DNA of 64,000 nt from Stieleria bergensis (GTDB taxonomy: Bacteria > Planctomycetota > Planctomycetia > Pirellulales > Pirellulaceae): assembly GCA_007745635.1 (NCBI GenBank), contig CP036272.1, positions 3,093,124 to 3,157,123 of the forward strand. Direction: 5' to 3'. Shown here in pieces: positions 1 to 13,381 of this stretch (positions are counted from its first letter, which is position 1; every line of letters starts with the position of its first letter). A model generated the notes under the pieces. The model was not told where the DNA came from, made no database searches, and worked only from the letters and a program-made list of their open reading frames with translations. A program made the translations under genes and the position numbers.

Positions 1-2787
1 GAACACATCGGGAAAATCATCGTTCACCCGGAAGACGGCGACACGGTCTTCGTTGCCGCACAAGGTCCGCTGTGGCGTTCCGGTGGTGAGCGAGGTTTGT
101 ACAAGACCACCGATGGTGGTAAGACCTGGAGTCGGGTTCTGCACATCAGCGACGACACAGGCGTCAACGAAGTGCTACTCGATCCGACAAACCCAAACAT
201 CATGTACGCTTCGGCTTACCAACGGCGTCGACATACATGGACGTTGATCAATGGCGGTCCCGAGTCGGGGCTTTATAAGTCCACCGACGGCGGAGACTCC
301 TGGGAAAAGATCAACAGCGGGTTGCCCGCTGGCGACAAAGGCCGGATCGGCTTGGCGATCTCGCCACACAATTCCGAGATCGTCTATGCGATTGTCGAAG
401 CGGTCGGCAAGGCAGGTGGCTTTTATCGAAGTGCCAATCGTGGCGAATCTTGGCAACGTATGAGCGACTACGTTTCCGGTAGCCCACAGTATTACCAAGA
501 ACTGGTTGCCTGTCCGCACAAGATGGACCGCGTCTATGCGATGGACACTTACATGATGGTCAGCGAAGACGGCGGGAAGACGTTCAATCGGCTTGGCGAA
601 GCCGACAAGCACGTTGACAATCACGCCTTGATCATCGATCCAATAGACGCCGACCACTTATTGGTTGGTTGTGATGGTGGTGTTTATGAGTCCTGGGATC
701 GCGGCAAGACCTACGACTTTAAGGCCAACCTGCCGATCACGCAGTTCTATAAAGTTGCCCTTAGCAACGAAAAACCCTTCTATTATGTCTACGGTGGCAC
801 TCAGGATAACGCCACTCAAGGCGGTCCGTCGCAGACGCCGAACGTGCATGGCATCCGTAATAGCGATTGGTTTATTACCGTTTTCGGAGATGGATTTGAC
901 CCCGCTGTCGATCCGGAAGATCCCGATACGATCTACTCGCAGTGGCAATACGGTGGCTTGGTGCGATACGATCGCAAGACAGGTGTGCGTGTGGAGATCA
1001 AGCCGCAACCGGCGGAGGGTGGTCCGGTGTTACGATGGAACTGGGACTCGGCCTTGATGATCTCTCCGCACAATCATCAACGCGTTTACTATGGATCGCA
1101 AATCCTGTTTCGCAGTGACGATCGCGGTGACAGCTGGAATGCTGTGAGTGAGGATCTGTCACGTAATCTTGACCGAAACAAGCTGAAAGTCATGGGCCGT
1201 GTGTGGGGCGTCGACACCGTGGCCAAGAACGAGTCAACGTCGCTTTATGGCACCATCGTCTCGGTCAGTGAGTCCCCACAAGTCGAAGGCCTGCTCTATG
1301 TTGGCACCGACGATGGGATGGTGCAAGTGAGTGAAGACGGCGGTAAGAACTGGCGCGGAGTCAGCAAATTCGGTACGTTGAAGATTCCTGAGTTCGGTTA
1401 CATCAACGACATCGAAGCCGATCTCTACGACGCCGACACCGTTTACGTTGCCATCAACAATCACAAACGGGGGGACTTCAAGCCTTACATAGTCAAATCA
1501 AGTGATCGTGGCAGGACTTGGACTGAGATGACCGGTGATCTTCCCGAACGCGGCAGCGTCTACACGCTCAAGCAAGATCACGTCGATCCAAACCTGCTGT
1601 TCTGCGGTACCGAGTTCGGCTGTTTCTATACGATCAACGGCGGAGGAAAATGGGTCAAACTGGCAACCGGATTGCCCACCGTTTGTGTTCGTGATCTCGA
1701 AATCCAACGCGATGAAAACGACTTGGTGTTGGCAACCTTTGGTCGTGGCTTTTACATCCTAGACAATTATTCGCTGCTTCGCGATCTGCCAGCGGACGGA
1801 CTGAAGGACAATCAGATCTTCCCCATTCGCCAAGGCAAAATGTTTGCACAGTCGGCTCCCTTGGCCGTGGGGCGACGAGCGTTCCAGGGGGCAAGCTTCT
1901 ACAGCGGCGACAATCCAGAGTACGGTGTCAGGATTGACTATTATCTCAGTGCATCACTGAAGACAAAGAAGTCGCTTCGCCAACAACAGGATCGCAGCGC
2001 CGCTGAAAAGGGCGCTGACTCGCCCTACCCCAGTTGGGATGAACTGAAAGCGGAAGACCGCGAGGCGTCGCCGCGTGTCTGGCTGACCCTTCGCGATGCA
2101 CAGGGGCATGTGGTTCGGCGTCTCAAAGCAAGTACGTCCAAAGGGCTGCATCGCACTTTCTGGAACTACACGCACGCCGGTTTCGATCGCGGTGCTCCAG
2201 TTGCCGTCCCCGGCAAATACACCGTTGACCTCATGCAGATGGATGATGGTGAAGTCACACAGCTGGTCGAACCGGTCGCGTTTGAAATCCAACCGATCTC
2301 GTTCCAGCAGATGAGCGCGGCGGAGCGAAAAACGGCGATTGAGTTTTCTCGCAAGGTTTTGAAGCTATCCAACACGCTGAACGCGACCACGCAGGTGCTG
2401 GCCGAGACGCAGAACAACATCGACAAGATCAAGTCCGTTCTGAAGCGAGATCCGAAACTGGATCCAACCTTGGAAAATGATGTCCGCGCGATCGAGTTAA
2501 AGCTGCTGGACATCAATGAAGCGTTTCGAGGCGATCCAACAAAGTCACGTCGAAACGAGAACGCCTACCCCGGCTTTCTGTCTCGGCTTGGCCGCATGGC
2601 CAGCGGAGCGATAGCGGGACCGACCGGCACGCATCGTGCGCAATTCGAGATTATCGTCAATGAATACAAGCGTGCCAGCAAGCAGATCAACGAGGTCTTG
2701 AAGAAGGATCTGCCGGCGTTGAACAAGAAGCTTGACAACGCCAAAGCCCCGTGGACTCCCGGCCGCGCGATTCCGAAACTGAACTAA
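1..2787 (+). CDS. BNR/sortilin-like beta-propeller secreted protein (5' truncated)
   Basis: The frame is open from the first base, so the gene begins upstream of the window; the first in-window ATG at 97 is internal. The protein carries many Asp-box (BNR) motifs of the S/T-x-D-G-G-x-x-W type, for example [40 protein letters not shown] and SSDRGRTW. These are spread over the first ~590 residues, as in VPS10/sortilin or sialidase-like propellers. The last ~300 residues hold a beta-rich segment and then a charged helical tail. Proteins of this build are abundant and usually exported in planctomycetes, where they are often labelled glycosyl hydrolase, but no catalytic residues can be assigned here. 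No partner lies downstream; the next gene (thiC) is convergent. Confidence 0.8.
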   Translation, partial: EHIGKIIVHPEDGDTVFVAAQGPLWRSGGERGLYKTTDGGKTWSRVLHISDDTGVNEVLLDPTNPNIMYASAYQRRRHTWTLINGGPESGLYKSTDGGDSWEKINSGLPAGDKGRIGLAISPHNSEIVYAIVEAVGKAGGFYRSANRGESWQRMSDYVSGSPQYYQELVACPHKMDRVYAMDTYMMVSEDGGKTFNRLGEADKHVDNHALIIDPIDADHLLVGCDGGVYESWDRGKTYDFKANLPITQFYKVALSNEKPFYYVYGGTQDNATQGGPSQTPNVHGIRNSDWFITVFGDGFDPAVDPEDPDTIYSQWQYGGLVRYDRKTGVRVEIKPQPAEGGPVLRWNWDSALMISPHNHQRVYYGSQILFRSDDRGDSWNAVSEDLSRNLDRNKLKVMGRVWGVDTVAKNESTSLYGTIVSVSESPQVEGLLYVGTDDGMVQVSEDGGKNWRGVSKFGTLKIPEFGYINDIEADLYDADTVYVAINNHKRGDFKPYIVKSSDRGRTWTEMTGDLPERGSVYTLKQDHVDPNLLFCGTEFGCFYTINGGGKWVKLATGLPTVCVRDLEIQRDENDLVLATFGRGFYILDNYSLLRDLPADGLKDNQIFPIRQGKMFAQSAPLAVGRRAFQGASFYSGDNPEYGVRIDYYLSASLKTKKSLRQQQDRSAAEKGADSPYPSWDELKAEDREASPRVWLTLRDAQGHVVRRLKASTSKGLHRTFWNYTHAGFDRGAPVAVPGKYTVDLMQMDDGEVTQLVEPVAFEIQPISFQQMSAAERKTAIEFSRKVLKLSNTLNATTQVLAETQNNIDKIKSVLKRDPKLDPTLENDVRAIELKLLDINEAFRGDPTKSRRNENAYPGFLSRLGRMASGAIAGPTGTHRAQFEIIVNEYKRASKQINEVLKKDLPALNKKLDNAKAPWTPGRAIPKLN

Positions 2788-2923
2788 GTTTCATCCAAAC
2801 GCTGCTGGGCATGGTCAAGCCAGTTGACGGTGCCGGGCCAAACCACAGACGAGCCTGTCGGTGCTGAAACGCTTGGCAAACCCCTTCTGCATGGTGCACT
2901 TGGAGGTGCCGGGGGCGACAAAC

Positions 2924-2960
2924 AAAACAGGCTCATCAGTATCAACTGACGAGCCTGCTT
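2924..2960 (-). terminator. Rho-independent terminator of thiC
   Basis: About 90 bases past the thiC stop, the minus strand reads a ~15-bp stem (with two G-U wobbles on that strand) closed by a 4-base loop. The stem ends in GCCTG and is followed by TTTTGTTTGTC, a typical U-rich tail. The wobbles form G-U pairs only in minus-strand RNA, which supports this orientation. Confidence 0.8.
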
Positions 2961-3051
2961 GGAGTGGATCATGTTGGCCAATCACCAGGTTCGACCGTGT
3001 CGCCATGTTCTGCGACTCGGTCGATGGAGTCAGTGACCCAGCGGGTGTCGA

Positions 3052-5322
<2,271 letters not shown>

Positions 5323-5325
5323 CTA

Positions 5326-5354
5326 AGTATCTCCATCTGGCAAGCCTCTGTCAA
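5326..5354 (-). promoter_or_regulatory. Sigma70-type promoter of the thiC leader
   Basis: On the minus strand a perfect TTGACA (-35, 5349-5354) is separated by 17 bases from GATACT (-10, 5326-5331). The predicted transcription start falls around 5319, right at the 5' edge of the TPP aptamer. Confidence 0.65.
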
Positions 5355-5727
5355 CACCTGCGAGTTTTGCAGCGCCGGCGGCAATCGCTCGTCCACGCCC
5401 GCGAAACGACATGGGGTTGACCGCGGTCAATCGAGACCACCAGTTTGGAGACTCCAGTCTGCACCGGTTTGCAGCAAAGCTGAGAGGACAAGGCAATCTG
5501 CGGCGGGGAGCACCGAGATCACATTGCAGTGTTGTCAGGGCGTCGGAAAACCGCAATAGCACCGGGAAAGCATGACGCACGACGTTGCGCTGAATCGCCT
5601 GATTGATCTACGGACAACGTCCCAACGATCCTGTGGCGTTTCCAATGAAGCGACAGGCGTGAGGCGTCTCGAAGTTTTTCCGTCCACCGATGGGAACGCG
5701 GTGCTGGTACCGCGATCAGATGGCCAG
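5355..5727. other. Gene-free stretch upstream of thiC promoter
   Basis: This 373-base interval lies between the thiC promoter and the stop of the DUF1592-group gene. Short overlapping open frames on both strands show no family resemblance. No repeat, tRNA or clear terminator is visible. Confidence 0.5.
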
Positions 5728-8703
5728 TCATTTGTTCAAAAACACGCGGCTTGAAACGACAAGCTTGATCAGGTCTCGAAGGCCACCGGATTGCGTTTCG
5801 AATTCGGCCACGATGCGGTCAACTTCCCCACGATCAATCGGTTCCAGGATGCGGCCGCTGGCATAGATCAGTAGCTTTTGAGTCAAGGAACGCGTGACAT
5901 CTTGCTCGCGCGTCAGCAGCAGTTGTTTGAACGCCACGATGTCATTGACCTCTCTCCCATCGGCCATGGTTGTTTTGGGGTCGATGACGCCGGTACGGTA
6001 ACGGTCACGCCATCGGCCGATCGGATCAAAGTTCTCAAAGGGGAAGCCCAATGGATCAATTTTGCGATGGCAGCGGTTGCACGTTTCCTGTTGCCGGTGA
6101 ACGGCAAGTTGCTCACGAATCGTTTTGGCGTTCCTCAGATCGGGCGAAAGCGGTTCAACGTCTGGCGGAGGAGGTGTGGGCGGCGTGCCCAAAATGTTTT
6201 CCAGGATCCAAACGCCGCGGACAACCGGCGATGTGTCGACGCCGTTGGCGGTTGCAGTCATGACCGCGGGCTGGGTCAGCATGCCGCCACGCCGTGGATC
6301 ATTTGTCGCCACTTTTCGCAACGAGTCGCCTTTGACATCTTTTCGTCCGTAGAACACGTCCGCGATGGACTCGTTCATGAACGTGTAGTCCGAATCAATC
6401 AGCAATCCAATCGGGCCGTTGGTTTGAACTAAGTCTGCAAAGTATGCATCGGTTTGCGCGACAATCTGAGGTTCCAAGCGGCGGTCCCAGTAGACGCGAA
6501 AGGGGCCATTGAGCTCGGGGGGGCTTTCCGAGAGTTTGTCCAATCGCAACCAGCGTTCGGTAAAATGTCTCGTGAACGCCGCTGACTTGGGATCGTCAAG
6601 CATTCGATCCACTTGATCCCGCAGAACGGCCGCTTCGGTTAGCTTGCCTGATTTGGCGAGCGCAAAGAGTTCATCGTCTGGCATGGAAGACCAGAGAAAG
6701 TAGCTCAAGCGAGAGGCAATTTCGTAGCTGTTCAGCGTGTCGCTTTGTTCGCGAAGGTAAAGAAAATCGGGTGAGCAAAGGATGGCTGTATAACCAACTT
6801 GCATCGCCTTGATGACCTGCGATGTCTCGGCATCAACACTGATGGGTTGCTTGTTTGCGGCGTTTGCCTTGGCCAGCGGTGCGTCACGAAAACCCGGCCC
6901 ACTCCAGGAAGCTCGCAAACTGTTGGGTTTTCCAAAAGCGAAGTACTCGATGCGAATCGAGTGTTTGCCTTTGCTCAGTTCAGTGGCACCTTGACGCAGT
7001 GAGGCGCCGTGCAGCCCGTCGTGTTCGATGATTGTTTTTCCATCGATCAATAGTCGAGCACCGTCATCGGACGCCATCTGGAATTCATAGCTGGCGTTCT
7101 GGCCGATGTTCAGCTGGCCATCAAAAACAATGCCGTAGTGCTCGTCGCGCCCGGCTCGACGATGGTCGACCAGCCCGTCGGCAATCTGGCCTTGCTTCTC
7201 GGGAGTCAGTTTCGACCAGTCGGGAAGTCTTGACCACGAGCCTTGGTAGGATTTGAACGTCAAGTCTTGAATCGTGCTGGGCAGTGCATCCGGGCGCTCG
7301 GTGAGCTGTGATCGGACGAGTTCAACATACGGGGCGATCTCCGCTGGCGAAACCGGCCGCCGATACGCCCGTTGGGCGAACCTTAGCAGCAAGGGCTGAA
7401 TGTTGTCGCGATTGAAGGAACCGCTTCCATACAAAGCCGTATGGTGCCGCGGTGGCCACTGATCGATCAAGGGCTCCAACGTCAAACCGTGTACACGAAT
7501 GGATGGCCCCCGGTAATTTGCCAGCGCGATCGCTGTCATGTCTTGTGTCCACTGCCCGCGAGCCGCGTCGTACTGCTTTTTGTCTGGGATCTGTTTGCGA
7601 TCCGGCGGTTGGCGATAGTGATCGGGCAGCAGTTTTTGGACCAGCAAGTCACTGCGAGCCTCACGGGTGGTTGGCCCATTTTCCCACAGCAATTGTGGCG
7701 TCCAGCGTGCGTCGATCCAGGTTTCAACGGTAAAGCTCCGCGGACGCCCATCACCGGGAACTTCCAGCACCTGAACAGGAATGTGTTCGTCGCGAGTCCG
7801 TGTTTTGAACAAACGCAACAGCAACTTTAACGGTTGCGATTGATCGTTGGTGATCACGTCGCCCCAAGGATGACGTTGCCGATGCCCAGAGACTTCAAGC
7901 GTGATTCGATAGCGTGCCGAGGTCCCGACACCACCACGTAACGCGTCAGCAGCAATGGTTTCGCGGCGGAAGTATTCATCAAACGATGGATTCCGTTGAC
8001 GCGATAGGCGTTCCAGGTCGCCACGTGGTTGTTTCTGCAGGTGGCCGGAAAAGTGTCGTGATTGGGTGTCCGGTCGCGGGCCCGTCTCGGTCGCCAACGC
8101 CAAACTTTCCTCTGCGGCGTCAAGCATTAATTGCAACAAGAAATCCGACATGACCAGTCGGTTCCCAATGTTATCAAAACCCGCCTCTTGTTCGTCTTGT
8201 GGAAATGCGCGAAAGGGGTCAGTGCTGGTGTTTTCGACGCTGCCGTTGCCATTGTTGTCAACCAGTCGTGCGACATTGTTGATTCGCAATTCCGGATCAT
8301 TCAGGGACAGCAGGTCTCGGACGGTGTTGCGAAGTTCGAAACGATTCAGTCGGCGCGTGACGGACTTCCCACCGGTGCTGCGCTGCCTTGCATAGGCTTG
8401 TTGAAGTTGATTCGTCAGCAACTCGATGACGGGCTTGATCTCATCCGCCTTGGGTTGTGGGCTCTCTTCCGGGGGCATTTCCCCACGATTGAGTACATCC
8501 AGGACTTCCTGCCAACGCTCAATGGCATCGACTGTCTTGAGGTCCGTTGGCAGCGTGTCAAAGCGGCGGTCGTTTTCCTGAGTCTCAGCACCGTGACACG
8601 AGTGACAGTGTTGTTGAACGAATGGTCGCACTGGATCCAGTGAAGCCGCGTGAAGCGTTGCCACTGGCAGCCACGTTGCGATGACAAACAAGAGAGTTCT
8701 CAA
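5728..8703 (-). CDS. Planctomycete cytochrome c / DUF1592-DUF1588-DUF1585 protein with PA14 domain
   Basis: This exported protein has about 991 residues. From the chosen TTG start at 8703 (4 bases after the upstream stop, GGAG in front) it has a signal peptide, then a haem motif CHSCH (C33, C36, H37), then a DUF1587-like segment (RRLNRFELRNTVRDLL). A DUF1595-like segment (RAYRRPVSPAE), a PA14-like segment (ASDDGARLLIDGKTI, ~residues 500-640), DUF1592 (GYTAILCSPDFLYLRE), DUF1588 with a second CNRCH, and a DUF1585 C-terminus follow. An ATG at 8751 would overlap the upstream gene by 44 bases and spoil the signal peptide. The function of these domain sets is not established; they always travel with DUF1552 or DUF1501 partners, here the gene immediately upstream. 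A surface or periplasmic redox or degradative role is inference. Confidence 0.9.
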   Translation of the reverse strand: MRTLLFVIATWLPVATLHAASLDPVRPFVQQHCHSCHGAETQENDRRFDTLPTDLKTVDAIERWQEVLDVLNRGEMPPEESPQPKADEIKPVIELLTNQLQQAYARQRSTGGKSVTRRLNRFELRNTVRDLLSLNDPELRINNVARLVDNNGNGSVENTSTDPFRAFPQDEQEAGFDNIGNRLVMSDFLLQLMLDAAEESLALATETGPRPDTQSRHFSGHLQKQPRGDLERLSRQRNPSFDEYFRRETIAADALRGGVGTSARYRITLEVSGHRQRHPWGDVITNDQSQPLKLLLRLFKTRTRDEHIPVQVLEVPGDGRPRSFTVETWIDARWTPQLLWENGPTTREARSDLLVQKLLPDHYRQPPDRKQIPDKKQYDAARGQWTQDMTAIALANYRGPSIRVHGLTLEPLIDQWPPRHHTALYGSGSFNRDNIQPLLLRFAQRAYRRPVSPAEIAPYVELVRSQLTERPDALPSTIQDLTFKSYQGSWSRLPDWSKLTPEKQGQIADGLVDHRRAGRDEHYGIVFDGQLNIGQNASYEFQMASDDGARLLIDGKTIIEHDGLHGASLRQGATELSKGKHSIRIEYFAFGKPNSLRASWSGPGFRDAPLAKANAANKQPISVDAETSQVIKAMQVGYTAILCSPDFLYLREQSDTLNSYEIASRLSYFLWSSMPDDELFALAKSGKLTEAAVLRDQVDRMLDDPKSAAFTRHFTERWLRLDKLSESPPELNGPFRVYWDRRLEPQIVAQTDAYFADLVQTNGPIGLLIDSDYTFMNESIADVFYGRKDVKGDSLRKVATNDPRRGGMLTQPAVMTATANGVDTSPVVRGVWILENILGTPPTPPPPDVEPLSPDLRNAKTIREQLAVHRQQETCNRCHRKIDPLGFPFENFDPIGRWRDRYRTGVIDPKTTMADGREVNDIVAFKQLLLTREQDVTRSLTQKLLIYASGRILEPIDRGEVDRIVAEFETQSGGLRDLIKLVVSSRVFLNK

Positions 8704-8707
8704 CTGA

Positions 8708-9970
8708 TTAGCTCCACTCAAGCTGCGACAAGGTGCCTGTGCTGGTGCCAAATCGGTCGATCTTTAGGCCGTGATTCTGCAAGATCGAGAGCAATAAGTT
8801 GGCGGCGGGAACGCGATTCGCATCCTCTGGATAGACTTGATGCTGGCCGTGTTTGAAGCCACCACCAGCGAGAATCAGTGGCAGGTTTTTTGTTGAATGC
8901 GGTCCGGTTGCCATGCCGCAGCCCCAAAGAATCGTCGTATGGTCAAGCAGCGACCCGCCGTTAACGACGTCTTCCTGGGCCTTTAGCAAGTCCATCAGGT
9001 GCGCCATTTGAGTCATCTTATTGCGTTCGATCAACTTCAACGCCGCGATGTGAGATTCCCGTTCGCCATGATGAGAGAACCCATGATAGCCGCCTTGAAG
9101 ACCAAAGTCTCCGTTTGCAAAACCGGAGGATAACGTGATCGCACGCGTCGAATCGGTTTGAATCGCCAGCGCGATTAACTCGACCATTGCACGCAGGTCT
9201 GCCTCGGTGCCTTTGCCCTGCGGCGGCTCAGCACGCTCGGGGTTGGGCTTGGGTTTATCAAGCCAAGGTTGTTGTTGTTCAATCTTCTTTTCCAATCGTC
9301 GAACCGCTTCGAGGTACTCGGCGAATTTCCGCTGATCCCGTTTGCCCAGTTGCTTATCGACACCTTTGGCCTGCTCCATGACGACGTCCAGAATGCTGTT
9401 CTGTCTTTTCAGACGCTCGGCAGCGGTCGCTTTCTTGTCCGCCGGGTCCGCGAGAAACAGTGCCCGGTACATGGTGCGCAGATCGATCGCTGGAACTTGC
9501 ACGCCGGTGCGCGTAAAGCTGACGAAGTTTGACTCGTTGACCTTAAGCGTCATGGATGGGAATCGAGTCGCGGCCCCTTCGTGTTCGGCAATCCGTTGAT
9601 CGACGCTCAGGTTGCCTTCAGGATAATGAGCGGCCAAATGGGGACGCACACCGCTCAGCAGAACCGGGACCCCTTGGTGGCCAATCGTGTTGCCATGATC
9701 CAAGTTGGAAAACAATGTGAGATCCCGGCGGTGCTTTGCCAGCGGTCGAAGCGTCTCCGGCATCTCGTAACCGGCGCCAGCCTGGTCCGAGCGAGCAAAG
9801 AAGCCGTCTCGGTAGACACCGTAATTGTTAGATAGGCACACAAATCGTTTCACTGGCCGCGCGGGACGAACAGCGGCATTGGCGGCGGGTGTCATCGCTT
9901 CGAGCATCGGCAGAGCAATCGCAATGCCGGCACCTTGAAGAAAGCTGCGTCTGGGAAGAGGGGTGTGCAT
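8708..9970 (-). CDS. DUF1552 protein, Tat-exported
   Basis: From the ATG at 9970 the protein has 420 residues and starts MHTPLPRRSFLQGAG, a twin-arginine signal followed by a hydrophobic stretch. The body shows DUF1552 features: SNNYGVYRDGFF, NLDHGNTIGHQGVPVLLSGV, GYHGFSHHGE and TTILWGCGMATGPHS. The frame is open to 10189, but residues before the Tat motif look non-coding. It is the first gene of a two-gene operon with the DUF1592-group cytochrome protein, separated by 4 bases. DUF1552 resembles DUF1501 and the alkaline-phosphatase-like fold; its substrate is unknown. Confidence 0.9.
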   Translation of the reverse strand: MHTPLPRRSFLQGAGIAIALPMLEAMTPAANAAVRPARPVKRFVCLSNNYGVYRDGFFARSDQAGAGYEMPETLRPLAKHRRDLTLFSNLDHGNTIGHQGVPVLLSGVRPHLAAHYPEGNLSVDQRIAEHEGAATRFPSMTLKVNESNFVSFTRTGVQVPAIDLRTMYRALFLADPADKKATAAERLKRQNSILDVVMEQAKGVDKQLGKRDQRKFAEYLEAVRRLEKKIEQQQPWLDKPKPNPERAEPPQGKGTEADLRAMVELIALAIQTDSTRAITLSSGFANGDFGLQGGYHGFSHHGERESHIAALKLIERNKMTQMAHLMDLLKAQEDVVNGGSLLDHTTILWGCGMATGPHSTKNLPLILAGGGFKHGQHQVYPEDANRVPAANLLLSILQNHGLKIDRFGTSTGTLSQLEWS

Positions 9971-10695
9971 GTCGTGATCCGTAAAAGAGCGTGCTCCATC
10001 GACTACTACTATCTTAGCAAAATCAGCCGTCGCTTTCACGATCACCTCCATTTTGAAAATCAATCGCCGATCGCACCCGTCATCAGCCCGCGGAGGGCGC
10101 CTGGCAGAGTCCCGGCGCGGTAAATGATCCATTGGGGCATTCAACATCACTGATCCGCACCATCGATGGTCACCCCGTCCCGCGTCCAACGTGAAATCGG
10201 CGGAATCCGTGGATGGTTAGCGTCTCGCCCAAACGCTGAACTCCGGTGTCTCACGCGCCGGTTTGCCGCAGGGACGTTGTCGTGCTTGCGTCACCGATTC
10301 GGTCCCCGATTGCTGCAGATTCGTCATCGATTGATGAAGCGGCAGGCCTGACCGCTAGCGCAATACCAACCGGACCTTGCCGAATTGGGTGAATGTGTGG
10401 TTTGATTTGCACGCAGTTTTGGGCGTCGAAAGATCGAACCTGAACGACGTAAGCTGTGAAGACAATCGGAAAGCCGCTACTCGCTGGATGTCAGCCAAGC
10501 AACAGGCCAGATGATGAGACCAACTTGAAGATGGCCCAACGGCAGTGCGGCTTCATCCATGACGTGTGCTGAAGGGACCGACAAGTCACATGCTGGCGGG
10601 AGCATTGAGACTGTGCTGGCTCTGGCCCGGTTCTGGGTTGGGTGGTAAACTCTGCGCTCTTTTTTGTGCCAACTCCTGCACCCCGAGTTAAATTC
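9971..10695. other. Gene-free divergent intergenic region
   Basis: This 725-base interval lies between the divergent DUF1552 gene and the hydratase-family gene. It holds no convincing ORF or RNA gene and presumably carries both promoters. No hexamer pair stands out. Confidence 0.45.
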
Positions 10696-11505
10696 ATGGG
10701 CGACCCCAATGGCCAGGCTGACTTGCCTATTTCGCAATGGGCGAGGCGCCAGCTTGATGACTACGATCGGCGCCAGCCCGGAACACTGTTCTCCGAGGGC
10801 GTTGTTTTGACGGTCGAGCAAGGTTATCGGCTGCAAGACGAAGTTAGCAAACTCAGAGTACAGCGGGGAGAGCGTGTCGTCGGGTACAAGGTAGGGTGCA
10901 CTTCCAAGACGATTCGTTCACAGCTAGGAATCGATCAATCCATCAACGGGCGTTTGTATCACAACGAGCAGCATGAGGACGGTTGCGCTCTAAGTCGTTC
11001 CTCGTTCGCTCAACTCGCGATCGAAGGTGAGTTGGCCGTACGGTTGTCTCGTGCCCCCACTGCGTCTGACTTTGCTCAGCCCGGTTTTCCAGACTGCATC
11101 GATCGAGTCTTCCCAGTGATCGAACTGCATCATCACGTCATCCGCGGAGCCAAGCCCAGTGCGGGGGAATTGATCGCCAGCAATGCGATTCATGCCGGCG
11201 TGGTTGCCGGAGCAGGTGTTTCGATGGCGGAGCTTCCCCAGAATCCGGCGTCCACGATGCTTGATTTGGCCATCCGGCGTGATGAGCAACGCTTGGACGG
11301 TTGCTCGGGAACCGTGCTCCTGGAGACGATTTGCTCTTCGCTAAAGTGGCTTACAACAGCCCTAGAGGCGCGTTGGCAACGATTGTATCCAGGGCAGATT
11401 GTCTTAACGGGGTCGGTGCCTGGTTTGATCGCTGTTTCTGAGAACTGCGAGATTCTGGTTGAGACCAAACGGTTTGGCAGCGTGCGAGCGAAGTTCTTGA
11501 CTTAA
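10696..11505 (+). CDS. 2-keto-4-pentenoate hydratase / fumarylacetoacetase-family protein
   Basis: The 269-residue protein has the MhpD/DmpE-like core GYKVGCTSKTIRSQLGIDQ, INGRLYHNE, IEGELAVRL, VFPVIELHHH and LTGSVPGL. In characterised relatives these residues hydrate 2-hydroxypenta-2,4-dienoate or decarboxylate oxalocrotonate in aromatic meta-cleavage pathways, using a metal bound by acidic residues. The frame can be extended to a GTG at 10642, but the ATG at 10696 starts at the expected family N-terminus. No other aromatic-degradation gene is nearby, so the actual substrate is uncertain. Confidence 0.8.
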   Translation: MGDPNGQADLPISQWARRQLDDYDRRQPGTLFSEGVVLTVEQGYRLQDEVSKLRVQRGERVVGYKVGCTSKTIRSQLGIDQSINGRLYHNEQHEDGCALSRSSFAQLAIEGELAVRLSRAPTASDFAQPGFPDCIDRVFPVIELHHHVIRGAKPSAGELIASNAIHAGVVAGAGVSMAELPQNPASTMLDLAIRRDEQRLDGCSGTVLLETICSSLKWLTTALEARWQRLYPGQIVLTGSVPGLIAVSENCEILVETKRFGSVRAKFLT

Positions 11506-11975
11506 GCATTGCTTCGTCTCCCGCCAGCGGTATTGGCGGTCCGCCATGAGTGGCGTTTCGGGGGGCTTGTCCAGAGGCGTTCGTCGGGTGTCGATTCAGC
11601 TTAATGCCAGCGACAGGAAGCCCCTCAAACACGCAGGCCGTGACAATCACGAACAGATGGGTCACCCGGTTCCGATTTCCAGCACGCTTCGGCTTGAGAG
11701 AGTCTATGAAAATCAGGCTATCAATGGGCGACGAAAACACGCTTTCTGAGTGTGGGAACGTCGCCATTGTCTTGGTTTCGGACGGTTCACCAGCCCGACT
11801 GGCGGGTGAATGATCGTGCGGTGCCGCGATTTTTCTGAGAACTCTCTTGGGGGAGGTGGGTTTCAGGGCGGGTGAGTCGAATATAATCGTGCTCAGGTGG
11901 AAATCGATTCTCATCCGCCGGACCTTCTGCCCCAAATTTCCCCCCTCCTTCATGTCTTCCTTAAGGAACCTCGTG
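11506..11975. other. Gene-free stretch before the ThuA-like gene
   Basis: This 470-base stretch has no supportable gene. Around 11785-11811 there is an imperfect hairpin with TTCACC/GGTGAA arms. An antisense frame running from 12037 to 11351 is judged to be a shadow. Confidence 0.4.
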
Positions 11976-12998
11976 ATGCCCTTCAGACACGCGTTTTGTT
12001 TCGTCTTCGGACTTGTTTTCTTGACTTCCAGCGTCACTGCGGCGGATCGAGTGGTTTACGAAGGAGAAAGCGGGCCCGGAAAGGGCAAGCACATTCTGTT
12101 CATCGCATCGGATCACGAATATCGTGGCGAAGAGACCTGTCCCGCGATCGCTCGCATCATGGCCGATCGTTATGGATTCAAATGCACGGTTTTGTTTGGT
12201 CAGACAAAAGAGGGACTGATTAAGCAAGGTTCGAGCTTGATTCCCGGAATTGAGGAGATCGACGACGCCGACATGTTGTTCTTGTTTCTACGGTTTGTGG
12301 CTCCCGAAGATCCTTGGATGGAAAAATTCGAAGCCTACCTAAAGCGTGGCGGTCCGGTACTTGGACTACGAACCACAACGCACGCCTTCAATGGTCTCAA
12401 GGGCAAGTATGCCTTCTTCAATTACAGTAACAAAGACAAAGACTTCGTTGGCGGTTTTGGCCGCCAGATCTTGGGTGAAACTTGGAATCCCAAGCTGGGA
12501 GCCGGTCACTACGGTTCCAATCACAAGTTTGCCACCGCGATGAATGTTGTGCCTGGTCAGGAGAGTCACCCCGTGATGCGTGGCGTGAAAGACATGCACG
12601 CGATGGCCGGTGCCTATTCGGCGGTTCCCATGCCGAACTCAACCATTCTGGCAACCAATCAAGTCTTGCAGTCGATGGAAGTCGGCGCCCCGGCCAACCA
12701 GGACAAGGCCCCCCAGCCAGCTGCTTGGGTGCGTGAGTATTCCTACAAGGGCGGTCCCAAAGGACGCGCGTTCTGTTCGACTCAGGGAGCTTCGGAGGAC
12801 ATCGTCAGCGAAGGCGTCCGTCGTCTCGTGATCAATGCCACTCTGTGGTGCATGGGCATGGAAGACGAGATCAAAGCCGATGCGGACGTCTCGTTTGTCG
12901 GCCCCTACAATCCGTCCACGTTTAGCTTCAAGGCCTCTGTCACCGATGCCAAGCCTTCGGATATCGAAGGTTGGGACACGCCAATTCTGAAGCCGTAA
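11976..12998 (+). CDS. ThuA-like domain exported protein
   Basis: The start is the ATG at 11976, with AAGGAA seven bases upstream. It gives a clean signal peptide (MPFRHAFCFVFGLVFLTSSV, cleavage near TAA). The mature part shows the ThuA/trehalose-utilisation glutamine-amidotransferase-like fold: ILFIASDHEYRGEE, FGQTKEGLI, MLFLFLRFVAPED, LRTTTHAF and WCMGMEDE near the end. Length is 340 residues. ThuA-like proteins in planctomycetes are numerous and commonly sit near sugar-metabolism genes, but the reaction is not known. It appears monocistronic. Confidence 0.88.
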   Translation: MPFRHAFCFVFGLVFLTSSVTAADRVVYEGESGPGKGKHILFIASDHEYRGEETCPAIARIMADRYGFKCTVLFGQTKEGLIKQGSSLIPGIEEIDDADMLFLFLRFVAPEDPWMEKFEAYLKRGGPVLGLRTTTHAFNGLKGKYAFFNYSNKDKDFVGGFGRQILGETWNPKLGAGHYGSNHKFATAMNVVPGQESHPVMRGVKDMHAMAGAYSAVPMPNSTILATNQVLQSMEVGAPANQDKAPQPAAWVREYSYKGGPKGRAFCSTQGASEDIVSEGVRRLVINATLWCMGMEDEIKADADVSFVGPYNPSTFSFKASVTDAKPSDIEGWDTPILKP

Positions 12999-13381
12999 AG
13001 CAAAGCCGGAGTTCTGCCGCGAAAACAGTGGTTCGATCGCCTGAGAAACGGGATCCGAACCAACATTTTCCCGAATTGCCATCGGCACTCTTCTCAGGCA
13101 AGCACCGTCGCCAAGGCAGCCTACTGTCACACAACCCCGCCCCCTCGCATCAGTCGCGAGTGGTGTTGCTGATGTAGGCTTGGCGTCAAGCACGATGCAA
13201 AGCCTTGAAGCCACCATTCGGCCTCTTGGCTGGCTTAGCGTTCGTCTGAAGCCTGTCCATCAAGCGGCCTAGTGCTGGCTCCGTTGCCGCTCTGTTCAAG
13301 GCAACAAGCAATCATCCTGCGGCGGGTCCGCTTGACGGCTCATTCAGCTTGCCCACGATGCCAGGCAAGTCATGGATCCGG
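12999..13381. other. Gene-free convergent intergenic region
   Basis: This 383-base interval lies between the convergent ThuA-like and putative outer-membrane protein genes. No convincing terminator hairpin, repeat or ORF was found in it. Confidence 0.4.

Noticed and set aside
11351-12037. 228-codon minus-strand frame across the hydratase end and ThuA start
   Set aside because: It overlaps two well-supported genes and its residues show no family pattern.
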